From Actinomycetota bacterium (lineage in GTDB: Bacteria; Actinomycetota; Thermoleophilia; Solirubrobacterales; Solirubrobacteraceae): 64,000 nucleotides of DNA. Within the stretch, counting starts at the first letter, position 1. The number at the start of each line of letters is the position of its first letter. Positions 1-8,011 of this stretch are shown here, in pieces. Below the pieces are notes generated by a model. That model was not told the origin of the DNA. It saw nothing but the letters and a program-made list of their open reading frames with translations, and made no database searches. The stretch spans positions 6,732 through 70,731 of the forward strand of contig VAWY01000053.1 in NCBI GenBank assembly GCA_005888335.1, read 5' to 3'. The position numbers and the translations under genes were made by a program.

Positions 1-2
1 GG

Positions 3-245
3 GTGATCAGCCTGCGTATCGTTCACGAACCGACCGCGCTGCTGATCGAGGTCGCCGACGAGGGCCACGGCAAGGCCGAAATGAGCCCGACGCCGGGCTT
101 GTTGGGTGGTTGGGGCCTGCGGGTCATCGACGAGCTCGCCACTACGTGGGGGTGCCAGGCGGGAAGCACGCGCGTCTGGGTCAGGCTCCACCTGGACGAG
201 CCGCCCACAGGGCAGCGGTCGCCGGCCGAGGGTGATTGTGCGTGA
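3..245 (+). CDS. ATP-binding protein, HATPase_c_2 (RsbW-like), C-terminal part
   Basis: This is the end of a gene that begins upstream of the window. The visible 80 residues contain the G1-type motif VADEGHG and the later GGWGLRVIDELATTWG segment, which match the N/G boxes of anti-sigma-factor serine kinases of the RsbW/HATPase_c_2 type. Such proteins bind ATP and control a sigma factor or a stress/signalling switch in the cytoplasm. Only the ATP-lid half is present, so kinase activity and partner cannot be judged. A GTG at position 3 is available but the family needs about 60 more residues, so I treat the gene as partial. Confidence 0.7.
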   Translation: MISLRIVHEPTALLIEVADEGHGKAEMSPTPGLLGGWGLRVIDELATTWGCQAGSTRVWVRLHLDEPPTGQRSPAEGDCA

Positions 246-284
246 GCGACGCCAGCGACCTGCGCGAGCGTGAGGGTCGCAGCC

Positions 285-467
285 ATGACCGTGCCGAGCA
301 GACGCACCTGCGAGCGAGTCGCGGCGGTTCACGAGCAGGCGGCCGAGTTCTATCGCCAGCTGCATCAGCCGGAGCGCGCGGGCCACGAGGCGCGGCTCGC
401 AGACATCCAGCGCGACCGCGCGGCCGTTGAGCGTGGGCGCCCGCGCCGCGCCGCCACTGGTCGATAA
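285..467 (+). CDS. Small helical hypothetical protein
   Basis: A 60-residue reading frame starts at an ATG with GAGGG eight bases upstream; a GTG at 270 would add five residues. The sequence is predicted to be mostly helical (VAAVHEQAAEFYRQLHQPER followed by ARLADIQRDRAAVER). It resembles in style the small His/Glu/Arg-rich proteins often found beside actinobacterial signalling genes. Function is unknown. The gene lies 40 bp after the RsbW-like gene and could be co-transcribed with it. Confidence 0.4.
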   Translation: MTVPSRRTCERVAAVHEQAAEFYRQLHQPERAGHEARLADIQRDRAAVERGRPRRAATGR

Positions 468-733
468 GGCGACGTTCGAGCGCGGCGCGACGGATCTGCC
501 ATCTGCACCACCGCCTCGCGGGGACCTTTTGGGGACCTCCCACTAGTCCCTCGGAGGGCGAAGCCGTCCATCGGGGTTCGCTGACGCTCGGCCTTTCTTC
601 CCTCCGGAGGACTGCTTTGATGGAAGGGGTCGCCGGTTCGAGTCCGGCAGAGGGCTTGAAGAATGCCTGCAAATCGGCACTTTTCGGCGCATGCTTGCCG
701 CGGCAGGCCACGGCGAATTTGGTCGCTGACCCG
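468..733. other. Intergenic stretch with tRNA-like fragment
   Basis: No convincing gene is present. The stretch contains the palindrome CCTCCGGAGG (601-610), GGGGACCT repeated at about 519-538, and the T-arm-like copy at 622-657. The peptide AGLEPATPS can be read on the minus strand here; it is a well-known artefact of translating a tRNA T-arm. Confidence 0.5.
622..657 (+). repeat. tRNA T-arm-like direct repeat, left copy
   Basis: The stem and loop GCCGG-TTCGAGT-CCGGC followed by GGGCTT reads as the 3' end of a tRNA, but no matching 5' half is present. The first 29 bases are identical to 19408-19436, and the full 36-mers differ at one base only. This pairing looks like an attachment-site duplication around 18.8 kb. 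Confidence 0.6.
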
Positions 734-2404
734 TCAGCTCGCCGTGCCCGCGGGCGCTGCGTCGGCGACAGGCGCCGAGTCTCGGTTGCTGTCCGCTGTC
801 GCGGCCCCGCCGCGATCCTCCAGGATGAGCGCCGCGCCCTTTTCTCCGATCATGATCGACGGCGCCTGCGTGTTGCCGCTGATGAGCTTCGGCATGATCG
901 AGGCGTCGATCACTCGCAGGCCGTCGATGCCGTGCACACGCAGGCGGGGGTCGACGACGGCCATGTCGTCGTGGCCAATCTTGCAAGACCCGACGGGGTG
1001 GTAGTCGGTCTTCGACCAGCGGCTGATGTAGCGGCGGATGTCCTCTTCGGACTGGACGTCGGTGCCGGGCATGTGCTCGTGGCGGACGAAGGGGCGCAGC
1101 GCCTCGGACTGAAGGATCCGGCGACCCCAGCGGAAGCCCTCGATTGACACCTTCCAGTCGTAGCCCTCCGGGTCGCCGCAGAAGTTGGGGTCGATGAGCG
1201 GCGGGGCCAATGGATCGGCGGAGCGCAGCCGCAGCGATCCGATGCTCCTGGGCCGCAGGTGGCAGGTGTTGATCGTCATGCCATGGCCCTTGACGCGCTG
1301 CCGGCCGTGATCGATGACGAACGCCGGAAGGCAGTGGATCTGGATGTCGGGAGCCCCGACGCTGTCGTCGCTGCGGACGAACGCCCCGGCCTCGCACACG
1401 CACGCGGTGAGCGGTCCGGTCCGGTACAGCAGGTACTGGATCGCGTGGCGCAGCGCGCGGTCGGGGCGGTCCTCCTGGTTGAAGGAGACGGGTGTGGTGA
1501 CCGCCGTGAGGTAGACGTCCATGTGGTCCTGATAGTTCTGGCCGACACCCGGCAGATCGTGGGCGACGTCGATGCCGTGGGCGCGGAGGTCGTCGGCGGG
1601 CCCGATCCCGGAGAGCAGCAGCAGCTTGGGCGAGTTGACGGCGCCGCCGCTGAGGATCACCTCGCCGTCGGTGCGTGCGGTGACGGTCTTGTCGCGGTGC
1701 ACGTACTTGACGCCGACCGCCCGCCCGCGGTCGACGATGACCTGCAGCGCCTGCGCGCGAGTCAAGATGGTGAGATTGGGCCGCTTGCGCGCTGGATGCA
1801 GGAAGGCGGTGGCGGTGCTCTCGCGCCGAGCGTTGCGCTGGGTGACGTCGTAGAAGGTCACGCCATGCTGCTCGGCACCGTTGACGTCGGCGTTGAAGGG
1901 GACTCCGAGCTCCTGGAGCCCGCGCACGAACGCCTTGCTCAGCGGATTGGTCTGCACCTGCTGGGTGACGTTCATGTCGCCGCCGACGCCGTGGAACTCG
2001 TTGTTGAAGCGCTCGTTGTTCTCGGAGCGGCGGAAGTACGGGAGGACGCCCCGGTAGTCCCAGCCCTCGGCGCCCAGGCGGGCCCATTCGTCGTAGTCCT
2101 CGCGCTGGCCGCGGATGTAGATCATTGCGTTGATCGACGTGGAGCCGCCGAGCGTCCGGCCCTGCGGGTACCACATCTCCCGACCGTCCATCTGGGACTG
2201 GGGGACCGTCGAGAACCCCCAGTTGACGTCGGGCGTCGTGAGCTTGGTGAACCCGACGGGGATGTGGATGAGCGGGTTCCAGTCCCGGCCCCCGGCCTCG
2301 AGCAGCAGCACGTCGTTGGACGGGTCGGCGCTCAACCGATTGGCGACGACGGCGCCCGCCGCGCCTGACCCGACGACGATGTACGTGTACCGCTTGCTGC
2401 TCAT
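734..2404 (-). CDS. GMC oxidoreductase (choline dehydrogenase-like)
   Basis: FAD-dependent glucose-methanol-choline family oxidoreductase of 556 residues, the usual family length. The N-terminal FAD-binding motif GSGAAG is at residues 12-17, the GMC signature [18 protein letters not shown] at about 83-100, and the catalytic pair is His469 ([10 protein letters not shown]) and Asn511 (GNTQAPS). It oxidises an alcohol group to a carbonyl in the cytoplasm; the substrate cannot be read from sequence. The gene stands alone and divergent to the main operon, but has a TTAGATCGATCTAA operator 47 bp upstream of its start, so it very likely belongs to the same LacI regulon. The last 30 residues are low-complexity Ala/Asp. 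Confidence 0.9.
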   Translation of the reverse strand: MSSKRYTYIVVGSGAAGAVVANRLSADPSNDVLLLEAGGRDWNPLIHIPVGFTKLTTPDVNWGFSTVPQSQMDGREMWYPQGRTLGGSTSINAMIYIRGQREDYDEWARLGAEGWDYRGVLPYFRRSENNERFNNEFHGVGGDMNVTQQVQTNPLSKAFVRGLQELGVPFNADVNGAEQHGVTFYDVTQRNARRESTATAFLHPARKRPNLTILTRAQALQVIVDRGRAVGVKYVHRDKTVTARTDGEVILSGGAVNSPKLLLLSGIGPADDLRAHGIDVAHDLPGVGQNYQDHMDVYLTAVTTPVSFNQEDRPDRALRHAIQYLLYRTGPLTACVCEAGAFVRSDDSVGAPDIQIHCLPAFVIDHGRQRVKGHGMTINTCHLRPRSIGSLRLRSADPLAPPLIDPNFCGDPEGYDWKVSIEGFRWGRRILQSEALRPFVRHEHMPGTDVQSEEDIRRYISRWSKTDYHPVGSCKIGHDDMAVVDPRLRVHGIDGLRVIDASIMPKLISGNTQAPSIMIGEKGAALILEDRGGAATADSNRDSAPVADAAPAGTAS

Positions 2405-2450
2405 GATTGACCCTCCGGCCGGTTTCCCTGGGCCTCAGGGCCCAGGTCTG

Positions 2451-2464
2451 TTAGATCGATCTAA
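2451..2464 (-). promoter_or_regulatory. LacI-type operator upstream of GMC gene
   Basis: A perfect 14-bp palindrome, TTAGATCGATCTAA, with the central CG typical of LacI-family sites. On the minus strand TTGACA (complement of 2501-2506) and CACACT (complement of 2477-2482) are 18 bp apart, which puts the operator at or just after the transcription start, the position for simple repression. Confidence 0.8.
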
Positions 2465-2701
2465 CAAAGCGTCGCGAGTGTGGCGGCTCGCGACCGGTTT
2501 TGTCAAGAGCGCTCGTGCGAAGCGCCGGCGGTCTGACGTGCGGAGACAGGCCCGCGCGCGACCGCGCTGACCGTGCCGTCGACGTCGAGGACCGCGAGCT
2601 TCCGTGTCGCCGGGTCCCACGCGGCGAAGCGGCGGCGGGCACGAGCGCGTCGAAGGGCGAAGGGGGCACGGTCCGGGGCTCAGGTCGACGACGCGGCGCT
2701 G

Positions 2702-3763
2702 TCAGGTCGTTCGGCGACCTGAGCGCGCCGCCGAGTCGGACGCCGTCGCGTCCCGCCGAGTGGTGCTCGAGGCGCGCACCGACAGCCGGGGGGAGAGCAG
2801 GACCCGGCGAGGGGCGACGTCGGGCGCGTCGATGCGCTCGAGCAGCAGCCGCGCGGCCTCCGCCCCGACCCGTTCGGGATGCGTCGCCACCGAGGTCAGC
2901 GGCGGATGCTGGAGCGCAGCTTCGGGGATGTCGTCGAAGCTCCCCAGGGCGACATCTGCTCCGGGGACGATGCCTGCGGCGCGCAGGCCGGACTCGACAC
3001 CGAAGGCCACGACGTCGCTGTAACAGGCGATCGCGTCAGGCAGCGGGCCCTGCGCCAGCAACTGCTCCACGCCAGTCACACCGCCCTGACGGTCGTTGGC
3101 GGTGCCGATCGATCGGTTGCGCTCGAGGCGCACGCCATGCCGCTTCAGCCCGAGGCGGACGCCTCGCAGCCGCTCGGCTCGGGCCGTCGAGCCGACCGGG
3201 CCACCGAGGAAGGCGACGTCCTCGTATCCCTCGCTGCCGAAGTGCTCGCCGAGCAGTGCGCCGGCACGGACGTTGTCCGCCCCGACGTAGTCGGCCTCGT
3301 AGTCGGCAACGCGCCGCGCGACGAGGACATGCGGGGTCGCCGTAAGACCGGCGGGGCGCCGAAGGTCCTCGGCGGACGTGTTCTTGGCGGGCAGGAGGAT
3401 GATCCCATCGACGCGGTGCTCGAGCATCACGTCCAGCAGCCGGTCCTGGCGCGCGCGCTCGTCCTGCGTGTAGCCCTGGAGCACGACGTAACCGTGATCT
3501 TTGAGCGTGACCTCGAACGCCATGCTCAGCTCCGCGAAGTACGGGTTGCGCACATCCGTGAGGACCAGCCCGATCGTCATACCGCGCCGGGTCCGCATGT
3601 CGGCCGCACGGCGGTCGTAGACGTAGCCGAGATCCGCCATCACGCCGCGGACCTTCTGCCGCGTCGACTCGGCGACGCGCGGGTTGTCGCGGAGCACGAG
3701 CGACACCGTGGCCCGAGACACGCCCGCCTGGGCGGCGACGTCGTTGATCGTGACTCTCTTCAT
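2702..3763 (-). CDS. LacI-family transcriptional regulator
   Basis: A 353-residue LacI/GalR repressor. The helix-turn-helix VTINDVAAQAGVSRATVS is at residues 4-21, followed by the hinge helix and a periplasmic-binding-protein-like sensor domain (about 60-330) with YVGADNVRAG and SFDDIPEAAL segments. The ATG at 3763 is chosen because the HTH begins four residues later and AGGA lies seven bases upstream; a longer in-frame reading from 3973 has no family similarity. Seven copies of a LacI-like palindrome occur around this gene and its neighbours, including one 22 bp before this start, so it probably represses itself and the sugar operon. The inducer is unknown. Confidence 0.92.
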   Translation of the reverse strand: MKRVTINDVAAQAGVSRATVSLVLRDNPRVAESTRQKVRGVMADLGYVYDRRAADMRTRRGMTIGLVLTDVRNPYFAELSMAFEVTLKDHGYVVLQGYTQDERARQDRLLDVMLEHRVDGIILLPAKNTSAEDLRRPAGLTATPHVLVARRVADYEADYVGADNVRAGALLGEHFGSEGYEDVAFLGGPVGSTARAERLRGVRLGLKRHGVRLERNRSIGTANDRQGGVTGVEQLLAQGPLPDAIACYSDVVAFGVESGLRAAGIVPGADVALGSFDDIPEAALQHPPLTSVATHPERVGAEAARLLLERIDAPDVAPRRVLLSPRLSVRASSTTRRDATASDSAARSGRRTT

Positions 3764-3784
3764 CGGTCCTCGCTCACACAGTTG

Positions 3785-3796
3785 TAGATCGATCGA
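3785..3796 (-). promoter_or_regulatory. LacI-type operator in leader of regulator gene
   Basis: TAGATCGATCGA matches the regulon palindrome TAGATCGATCTA at 11 of 12 positions and ends 22 bp before the regulator start codon. It is well placed for autorepression. Confidence 0.6.
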
Positions 3797-3842
3797 CGGC
3801 AGACCGGTGCCGAGCTCGCCGCGAGGATGGCACGCGTCACGG

Positions 3843-4028
3843 TCACCACTGAAGCGCCGCGGCGCCGGCGCTCGCCAGCAGGGCGGACCGCCAGACGGCG
3901 GTCGAGGCTCGGCGCAGCCACCGCTCCACGCGTGACTCGCAGGTGGCGCACCGAAGCTCCGGCGACAGCTCACACGCGATCGAGCGCGAGCAGCTCCGCT
4001 CAGCGCGGCGTGCCGCCGCCAGCGACAT
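3843..4028 (-). CDS. Possible 61-residue ORF in regulator leader
   Basis: The minus-strand frame starts with an ATG whose A is the last base of the 4028-4039 operator. It encodes a 61-residue Arg/Ala-rich peptide containing RCATCESR. The position immediately after an operator and promoter could make it a leaderless small gene ahead of the repressor. No family is recognised and the composition is what random GC-rich sequence gives, so it may be non-coding leader. Confidence 0.2.
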   Translation of the reverse strand: MSLAAARRAERSCSRSIACELSPELRCATCESRVERWLRRASTAVWRSALLASAGAAALQW

Positions 4029-4078
4029 AGATCGATCTAGCATATGACCACGATACTGCTGCCCGAGCGACCTCGTCA
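4028..4078 (-). promoter_or_regulatory. Promoter and operator reading towards the LacI gene
   Basis: On the minus strand TTGACG (complement of 4073-4078), an 18-bp spacer and TATCGT (complement of 4049-4054) form a reasonable housekeeping promoter. It is followed directly by the perfect palindrome TAGATCGATCTA at 4028-4039. The arrangement fits repression of the regulator by its own product. Confidence 0.55.
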
Positions 4079-4127
4079 AGCGTTGGACATCCTCTGTTTG
4101 ACAGGGTTATCGCGAGGTGGCATCGTG

Positions 4128-4141
4128 TTAGAACGATCTAA
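4128..4141 (+). promoter_or_regulatory. LacI-type operator
   Basis: TTAGAACGATCTAA differs from the perfect 14-bp palindrome at one base. It lies 25 bp before the ATG of the small ORF at 4166 and midway between the divergent regulator and catabolic promoters. Confidence 0.65.
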
Positions 4142-4165
4142 AACATCGGCCGCGAGGAGGGTCCG

Positions 4166-4342
4166 ATGGCACGTCAGTTCAGCTATCCACTGGTCGTCGA
4201 GGTGAAGCCTCCGTGGCAGGGGCCGGCCGCCGCAGCGCCGCGGCCGCTCTTCGGGCCGCGCCGCTCGCAGCGCGAGCTCGTCCAGGCATCGCTGGTGCGC
4301 TGTCCTCGCCTCGCCGGTGGCAGATCGAATCGGCCGACTTGA
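4166..4342 (+). CDS. 58-residue ORF behind operator, possible truncated gene
   Basis: An ATG with the strong ribosome-binding site GAGGAGG five bases upstream opens a 58-residue frame. It starts MARQFSYPLVVEVKPPWQ and becomes Pro/Arg/Ala-rich. The good ribosome-binding site and the operator at 4128-4141 suggest it once began a regulated gene, or still makes a small peptide. No family is recognised. Its end overlaps the -35 element of the next promoter, so a truncated former first gene of the operon is the likeliest explanation. Confidence 0.35.
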   Translation: MARQFSYPLVVEVKPPWQGPAAAAPRPLFGPRRSQRELVQASLVRCPRLAGGRSNRPT

Positions 4343-4367
4343 CAAATGGGCAGGAGTCGGGCAATCT
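4339..4367 (+). promoter_or_regulatory. Main operon promoter
   Basis: TTGACA (4339-4344), 17 bp, then CAATCT (4362-4367). The -35 is consensus and the -10 weak, as is common for repressed promoters. The tandem operators at 4369-4395 begin two bases after the -10 and so cover the start site. Confidence 0.55.
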
Positions 4368-4368
4368 G

Positions 4369-4395
4369 TTGGAACGATCTACTAGATCGATCTAA
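4369..4395 (+). promoter_or_regulatory. Tandem LacI-type operators at the operon start site
   Basis: TTGGAACGATCTAC (4369-4382, imperfect) abuts TAGATCGATCTA (4383-4394, perfect). Their centres are about 13 bp apart, so two repressor dimers would sit side by side over the start site. The ribosome-binding site GGAGGAG follows at 4398-4404. Confidence 0.75.
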
Positions 4396-4407
4396 TTGGA
4401 GGAGCAG

Positions 4408-4494
4408 ATGAGGAGCGAGCGACTGTCCGCTGCGGGCGGTCACCGCAGCCGCGGGGTCGAGAGGAAGAACGCGTTGCTGGGAGCAACCGGATGA
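4408..4494 (+). CDS. 28-residue leader peptide coupled to the oxidoreductase
   Basis: GGAGGAG (4398-4404) is followed by ATG at 4408 and a 28-codon frame (MRSERLSAAGGHRSRGVERK...). It ends in TGA at 4492-4494, overlapping the ATG of the oxidoreductase gene at 4491 (ATGA). The oxidoreductase has no good ribosome-binding site of its own at the usual distance, so translation is probably initiated at the leader and coupled. The peptide itself has no recognisable function; it could instead be a decayed gene start. Confidence 0.45.
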   Translation: MRSERLSAAGGHRSRGVERKNALLGATG

Positions 4495-5534
4495 GCACGC
4501 TGCGCTGGGGACTGGTCGGCGCCAGCGATATCGCCGCGACGCGGGTCATCCCAGCGTTGCGTCGGCTCGGCCACGAGATCAGCGGCGTGGTCAGCTCGTC
4601 GGCGGAGCGCGGTCGCGCGTACGCCGAGGCGCACGACGTCCCCTGGACGACGACCGACGTTGACGCGCTCCTCGGCCGCGACGACATCGACGCGATCTAC
4701 GTGAGCACCACCAACGAGCTGCACCACGACCAGGTCCTCGCCGCCGCCATGGCCGGCAAGCACGTTCTCTGCGAGAAGCCGTTGGCGCTCTCGGTCGATG
4801 ACGCCTGGGAGATGGTCGACGCCTGCGAGCGCACGAACCTGGTTCTGGCCACGAACCACCATCTTCCCGCCGCTGCGACGCATCAGACCATCCGCCGGCT
4901 CGTGGCCGAAGGCGTGGTGGGGACGCCGCTGGCGGTGCGGGTATTCCACGCGGTTCGACTGCCTGACCGCCTGCAGGGCTGGCGGCTGGCCGCCGCTGAG
5001 CGCGGCGCGGGCGTCGTCCTCGACATCACGTGCCACGACGCAGCGGCGGTGCACGCCATCCTCGGCCGAGAGCCGCTCGAGGCCGCGGCCATCTCGGTCC
5101 GACAGGGACCATGGGACAGCGCTGCCGAAGACGCCGTCGTCACCGCCCTGCGCTACGAGGGCGGCGTGCTCGTCCAGACCCACGACGCATTCACGGTTTC
5201 CCATGCCGGCACGGGGCTCGAGGTCCACGGGACCGAGGGCTCGATCGTGGCGACCGATGTCATGACGCAGGATCCCGTGGGCCGGGTGCTGTTGCGCGAC
5301 CGCAGCGGCGAGCGAGAGATCGCGATCGCCGATCGTCCCGACCTCTACGAGAGCACCCTCGCGGCGTTCGCCGGTGCCGTCGCCGGATCGGGACGGCCGA
5401 TCGTCGACGGCGCCGACGGCGCGCGCGCCGTCGCGGTGGCGCTCGCGGTCAAAGAGGCGGCAGAGACCGGACAGACCGTGCGCGTGGCGGCCGCTCCGGT
5501 CACGAGCAGCGGCGACCGCAAGACGAAGGAGTAG
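4491..5534 (+). CDS. Gfo/Idh/MocA-family oxidoreductase
   Basis: A 347-residue NAD(P)-dependent dehydrogenase. The Rossmann start GLVGASDIA is at residues 7-15, the family signature EKPLA at 95-99, and the C-terminal alpha/beta sheet domain follows. Members oxidise or reduce hydroxyl/keto groups of sugars, sugar acids and glycosides. As first gene behind the main LacI operators it probably acts on the imported sugar, for example 3-oxidation of a glycoside or reduction of a keto-deoxyuronate; sequence alone does not decide. The ATG overlaps the stop of a 28-codon leader, and the next gene starts 6 bp downstream. Confidence 0.88.
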   Translation: MSTLRWGLVGASDIAATRVIPALRRLGHEISGVVSSSAERGRAYAEAHDVPWTTTDVDALLGRDDIDAIYVSTTNELHHDQVLAAAMAGKHVLCEKPLALSVDDAWEMVDACERTNLVLATNHHLPAAATHQTIRRLVAEGVVGTPLAVRVFHAVRLPDRLQGWRLAAAERGAGVVLDITCHDAAAVHAILGREPLEAAAISVRQGPWDSAAEDAVVTALRYEGGVLVQTHDAFTVSHAGTGLEVHGTEGSIVATDVMTQDPVGRVLLRDRSGEREIAIADRPDLYESTLAAFAGAVAGSGRPIVDGADGARAVAVALAVKEAAETGQTVRVAAAPVTSSGDRKTKE

Positions 5535-5540
5535 TCAGTC

Positions 5541-7154
5541 GTGCGACAGGTGCCAGTCCTCTCCCCGACCGAAGCGGGCGCGCTGATCCCCGACGGAGCA
5601 GTCGTGTCCGTGAGCTCGTCGTCCGGTCTCGGCTGCCCGGACGCGGTCCTGGCCGGGGTGGCCGAGCGCTTCGCCGCCACGGGGTCCCCGCGGGCGCTGA
5701 CGACCGTTCATCCGATCGCAGCCGGCGACATGTACGGCATCAAGGGCATCGACCACCTCGTTCGCCCCGGCCTGCTCAAGCGCGTCATCGCGGGCTCGTA
5801 TCCCAGCGGCCCGTCCTCGTTGGAGCCGCCGCTGATCTGGCAGGCGATCGTCGCCAACGACATCGAGGCTTACAACCTGCCCTCGGGCGTCCTGTTCCAG
5901 ATGCACCGCGCGGGAGCGGCCGGGCAGCCGGGCGTCCTGACCCACGTGGGCCTGGACACCTTCATCGATCCGCGCCACCGCGGCGGGCGGATGACCGAGC
6001 GCACGACGGAGGAGCTCGTGCAGGTCGAGGCCCGCAACGGCGACGAGTGGCTCTTCTACCCAGCCGTGCGGCCCGATGTCGCCATCATCCGAGCGACGAC
6101 CGCCGACGAGTGGGGCAACCTCACCTACGAGCACGAGGGCTCGAAGCTCGGGGCGCTCGATCAGGCCTACGCCGCGCACAACAACGGGGGCGTCGTCATC
6201 GCGCAGGTCAAGCGCATGGCGGCCGCCGGCAGCCTTCCGCCCCAGCGCGTTCATGTCCCCGGAGTGCTCGTGGACGCCGTCGTGGTCGCACCCGATCAGT
6301 GGCAGACCACGCAGACCCCGTACGACGCCGGCCTGAGCGGCGAGGTCCGCGCGCCGTCGGAGCTCTTCGAGCCGGCACCCTTCACGGTCGAGAAGGTGAT
6401 CGCCCGGCGGGCGGCGCTCGAGCTCCAGAGCGGCGACACGGTCAACCTCGGCTTCGGCATCTCGGCGCTCGTGCCCCACATCCTCGCCGAGGAGGCTCTG
6501 GCGGACCGCGTGACGTGGGTCATCGAGCAGGGCGCGGTGGGCGGCGTGCCGCTCACGGGCTTTGCCTTCGGCTGCGCGTTCAACCCTCAGGCGATCATGC
6601 AGAGCTCAGACCAGTTCACGCTGCTGCAGGGCGGCGGGTTCGACCGAGCGATGCTCTCCTTCCTCGAGATCGACGAGCAGGGGAACGTCAACGTGCACGA
6701 CCTCCCCAGCCGCCCGCACCTGACCGCCGGTGTCGGCGGCTTCGCCGACATCACGTCTGTCGCGAAGAACCTGGTGTTCAGCGGGAACTTCACCGCCGGG
6801 CGCCGCGACGTCGTCGCGGAGGACGGGCGGCTCAGCATCCGCAGCGACGGAAGGCTTCCCAAGCTCGTCAAGCGGGTGTCCTCCGTCACGTTCTCCGGCC
6901 GGCGCGCGCTTGCGCAGGGTCAGCAGGTGGTCTACGTCACCGACCGCTGCGTGCTCGAGCTGCGGGCCGAGGGTCTCACGATCACCGAGCTCGCGCCCGG
7001 CGTCGACCTCCAGCGGGACGTCCTGGACCGCGCCGAGTTCCCGCTTCGCGTCGACGAGGGCGTCGCGCCGATGGACCCGCGGCTGTTCCGCCCCGAGCCG
7101 CTCGGGCCCTTCCTCGACGGTGCCCGCCGGCCTTCGGAGGCGGCAACCCGATGA
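5541..7154 (+). CDS. Acyl-CoA:acetate/propionate CoA-transferase family enzyme
   Basis: A 537-residue single-chain class I CoA-transferase with both alpha-like (1-280) and beta-like (290-520) halves. The catalytic glutamate is Glu329 in EQGAVGGVP, preceded by the NLGFGIS coenzyme A-binding segment. It would move CoA from a donor such as acetyl-CoA to a carboxylic acid, forming a covalent glutamyl-CoA intermediate. It starts with GTG six bases after the oxidoreductase and overlaps the enoyl-CoA hydratase gene by ATGA. This neighbour suggests the acid is then hydrated or cleaved as a CoA ester. Acid specificity cannot be inferred. Confidence 0.88.
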   Translation: MRQVPVLSPTEAGALIPDGAVVSVSSSSGLGCPDAVLAGVAERFAATGSPRALTTVHPIAAGDMYGIKGIDHLVRPGLLKRVIAGSYPSGPSSLEPPLIWQAIVANDIEAYNLPSGVLFQMHRAGAAGQPGVLTHVGLDTFIDPRHRGGRMTERTTEELVQVEARNGDEWLFYPAVRPDVAIIRATTADEWGNLTYEHEGSKLGALDQAYAAHNNGGVVIAQVKRMAAAGSLPPQRVHVPGVLVDAVVVAPDQWQTTQTPYDAGLSGEVRAPSELFEPAPFTVEKVIARRAALELQSGDTVNLGFGISALVPHILAEEALADRVTWVIEQGAVGGVPLTGFAFGCAFNPQAIMQSSDQFTLLQGGGFDRAMLSFLEIDEQGNVNVHDLPSRPHLTAGVGGFADITSVAKNLVFSGNFTAGRRDVVAEDGRLSIRSDGRLPKLVKRVSSVTFSGRRALAQGQQVVYVTDRCVLELRAEGLTITELAPGVDLQRDVLDRAEFPLRVDEGVAPMDPRLFRPEPLGPFLDGARRPSEAATR

Positions 7155-7951
7155 CGTCGATCACGGAGGCCACGCAGGCCGGGACAGTACGCGTCGAAGT
7201 CGACGGGCCGGTGGCGACGCTGATCCTCGATCGGCCCGCCAAGCGAAATGCGCTCACGCCCGAGATGCTCAGTCAGCTCGACGAGCACCTGGCGCTGCTC
7301 GGTACGTCGACCGAGGCGCGCGTCGTGCTCGTGCGCGGAGCCGGCGAGGGCGTGTTCTGCGCAGGAGCGGACATCGGCCGCTTCGCGGGCCTCGCACCGA
7401 CGGAGATGTGGCGTTCCTGGACGACGCTGGGCCATGCGGTCTTCGACCGGCTCGCTTCGCTGCGCCAGCCGGTGATCGCGGTCCTGCACGGCAACGCGTT
7501 CGGCGGCGGCCTCGAGCTCGCCCTCGCGGCCGACTTCCGGATCATGGCGGAGTCAGCGATCGTCGGCCTCCCCGAGACCGGGCTCGGGACTGTCCCCGGC
7601 TGGGGAGGAACCGAGCGGCTCGTCGAGCTGATCGGACCGGCGCGCGCCAAGGAAGTCGTGATGGGCCGTCGTCACGTCGACGCGGCGACCGCCCTGAGCT
7701 GGGGTGCCGTGACCGCGGTCGCGCCTGCCGAGGGAATCGAAGCGGCCGTCGAGGAGCTCGTCGGGCAGCTGGTCGGCGGTGCGCCCATCGCCGTCCAACT
7801 GGCCAAGCAACTGATCAACGCAGCCGCGGAAGGCGCACCGAGCCGCATCCTCGAGCCTCTCGCGGGCGCCCTCACCGCCGCCACAGCAGACCTGGCCGAA
7901 GGAATCGAGGCCTTCGGCGCCCGCCGCGCGCCCGCGTTCACCGGCAGCTGA
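7151..7951 (+). CDS. Enoyl-CoA hydratase/isomerase (crotonase family)
   Basis: A 266-residue crotonase-fold protein. The oxyanion-hole segments are FCAGADIGRF (near residue 75) and GNAFGGGLELAL (near 115); the catalytic-loop region LPETGLGTVPGWGGTERL retains one glutamate. The family includes hydratases, isomerases and hydroxycinnamoyl-CoA hydratase-lyases. Translational coupling to the CoA-transferase, and the aldehyde dehydrogenase next to it, make a CoA-dependent side-chain shortening (hydration followed by aldol cleavage to an aldehyde) a reasonable hypothesis, but ordinary beta-oxidation is equally compatible with the sequence. Confidence 0.85.
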   Translation: MTSITEATQAGTVRVEVDGPVATLILDRPAKRNALTPEMLSQLDEHLALLGTSTEARVVLVRGAGEGVFCAGADIGRFAGLAPTEMWRSWTTLGHAVFDRLASLRQPVIAVLHGNAFGGGLELALAADFRIMAESAIVGLPETGLGTVPGWGGTERLVELIGPARAKEVVMGRRHVDAATALSWGAVTAVAPAEGIEAAVEELVGQLVGGAPIAVQLAKQLINAAAEGAPSRILEPLAGALTAATADLAEGIEAFGARRAPAFTGS

Positions 7952-7996
7952 GGACGCCTCACCTCGACCAATGTCCGGTTCTTCCACAACCTCAGG

Positions 7997-8008
7997 TAGA
8001 TCGATCTA
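7997..8008 (+). promoter_or_regulatory. LacI-type operator directly before aldehyde dehydrogenase
   Basis: The perfect palindrome TAGATCGATCTA ends three bases before the ATG at 8012. It implies a separate, repressor-controlled internal start for the second half of the cluster, and leaves no room for a ribosome-binding site. Confidence 0.75.
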
Positions 8009-8011
8009 CTC

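Noticed and set aside
601..660. Complete tRNA gene
   Set aside because: Only the T-arm and a possible 3' acceptor strand can be folded; no D-arm, anticodon arm or matching 5' acceptor strand is present. The same is true at 19408-19443.
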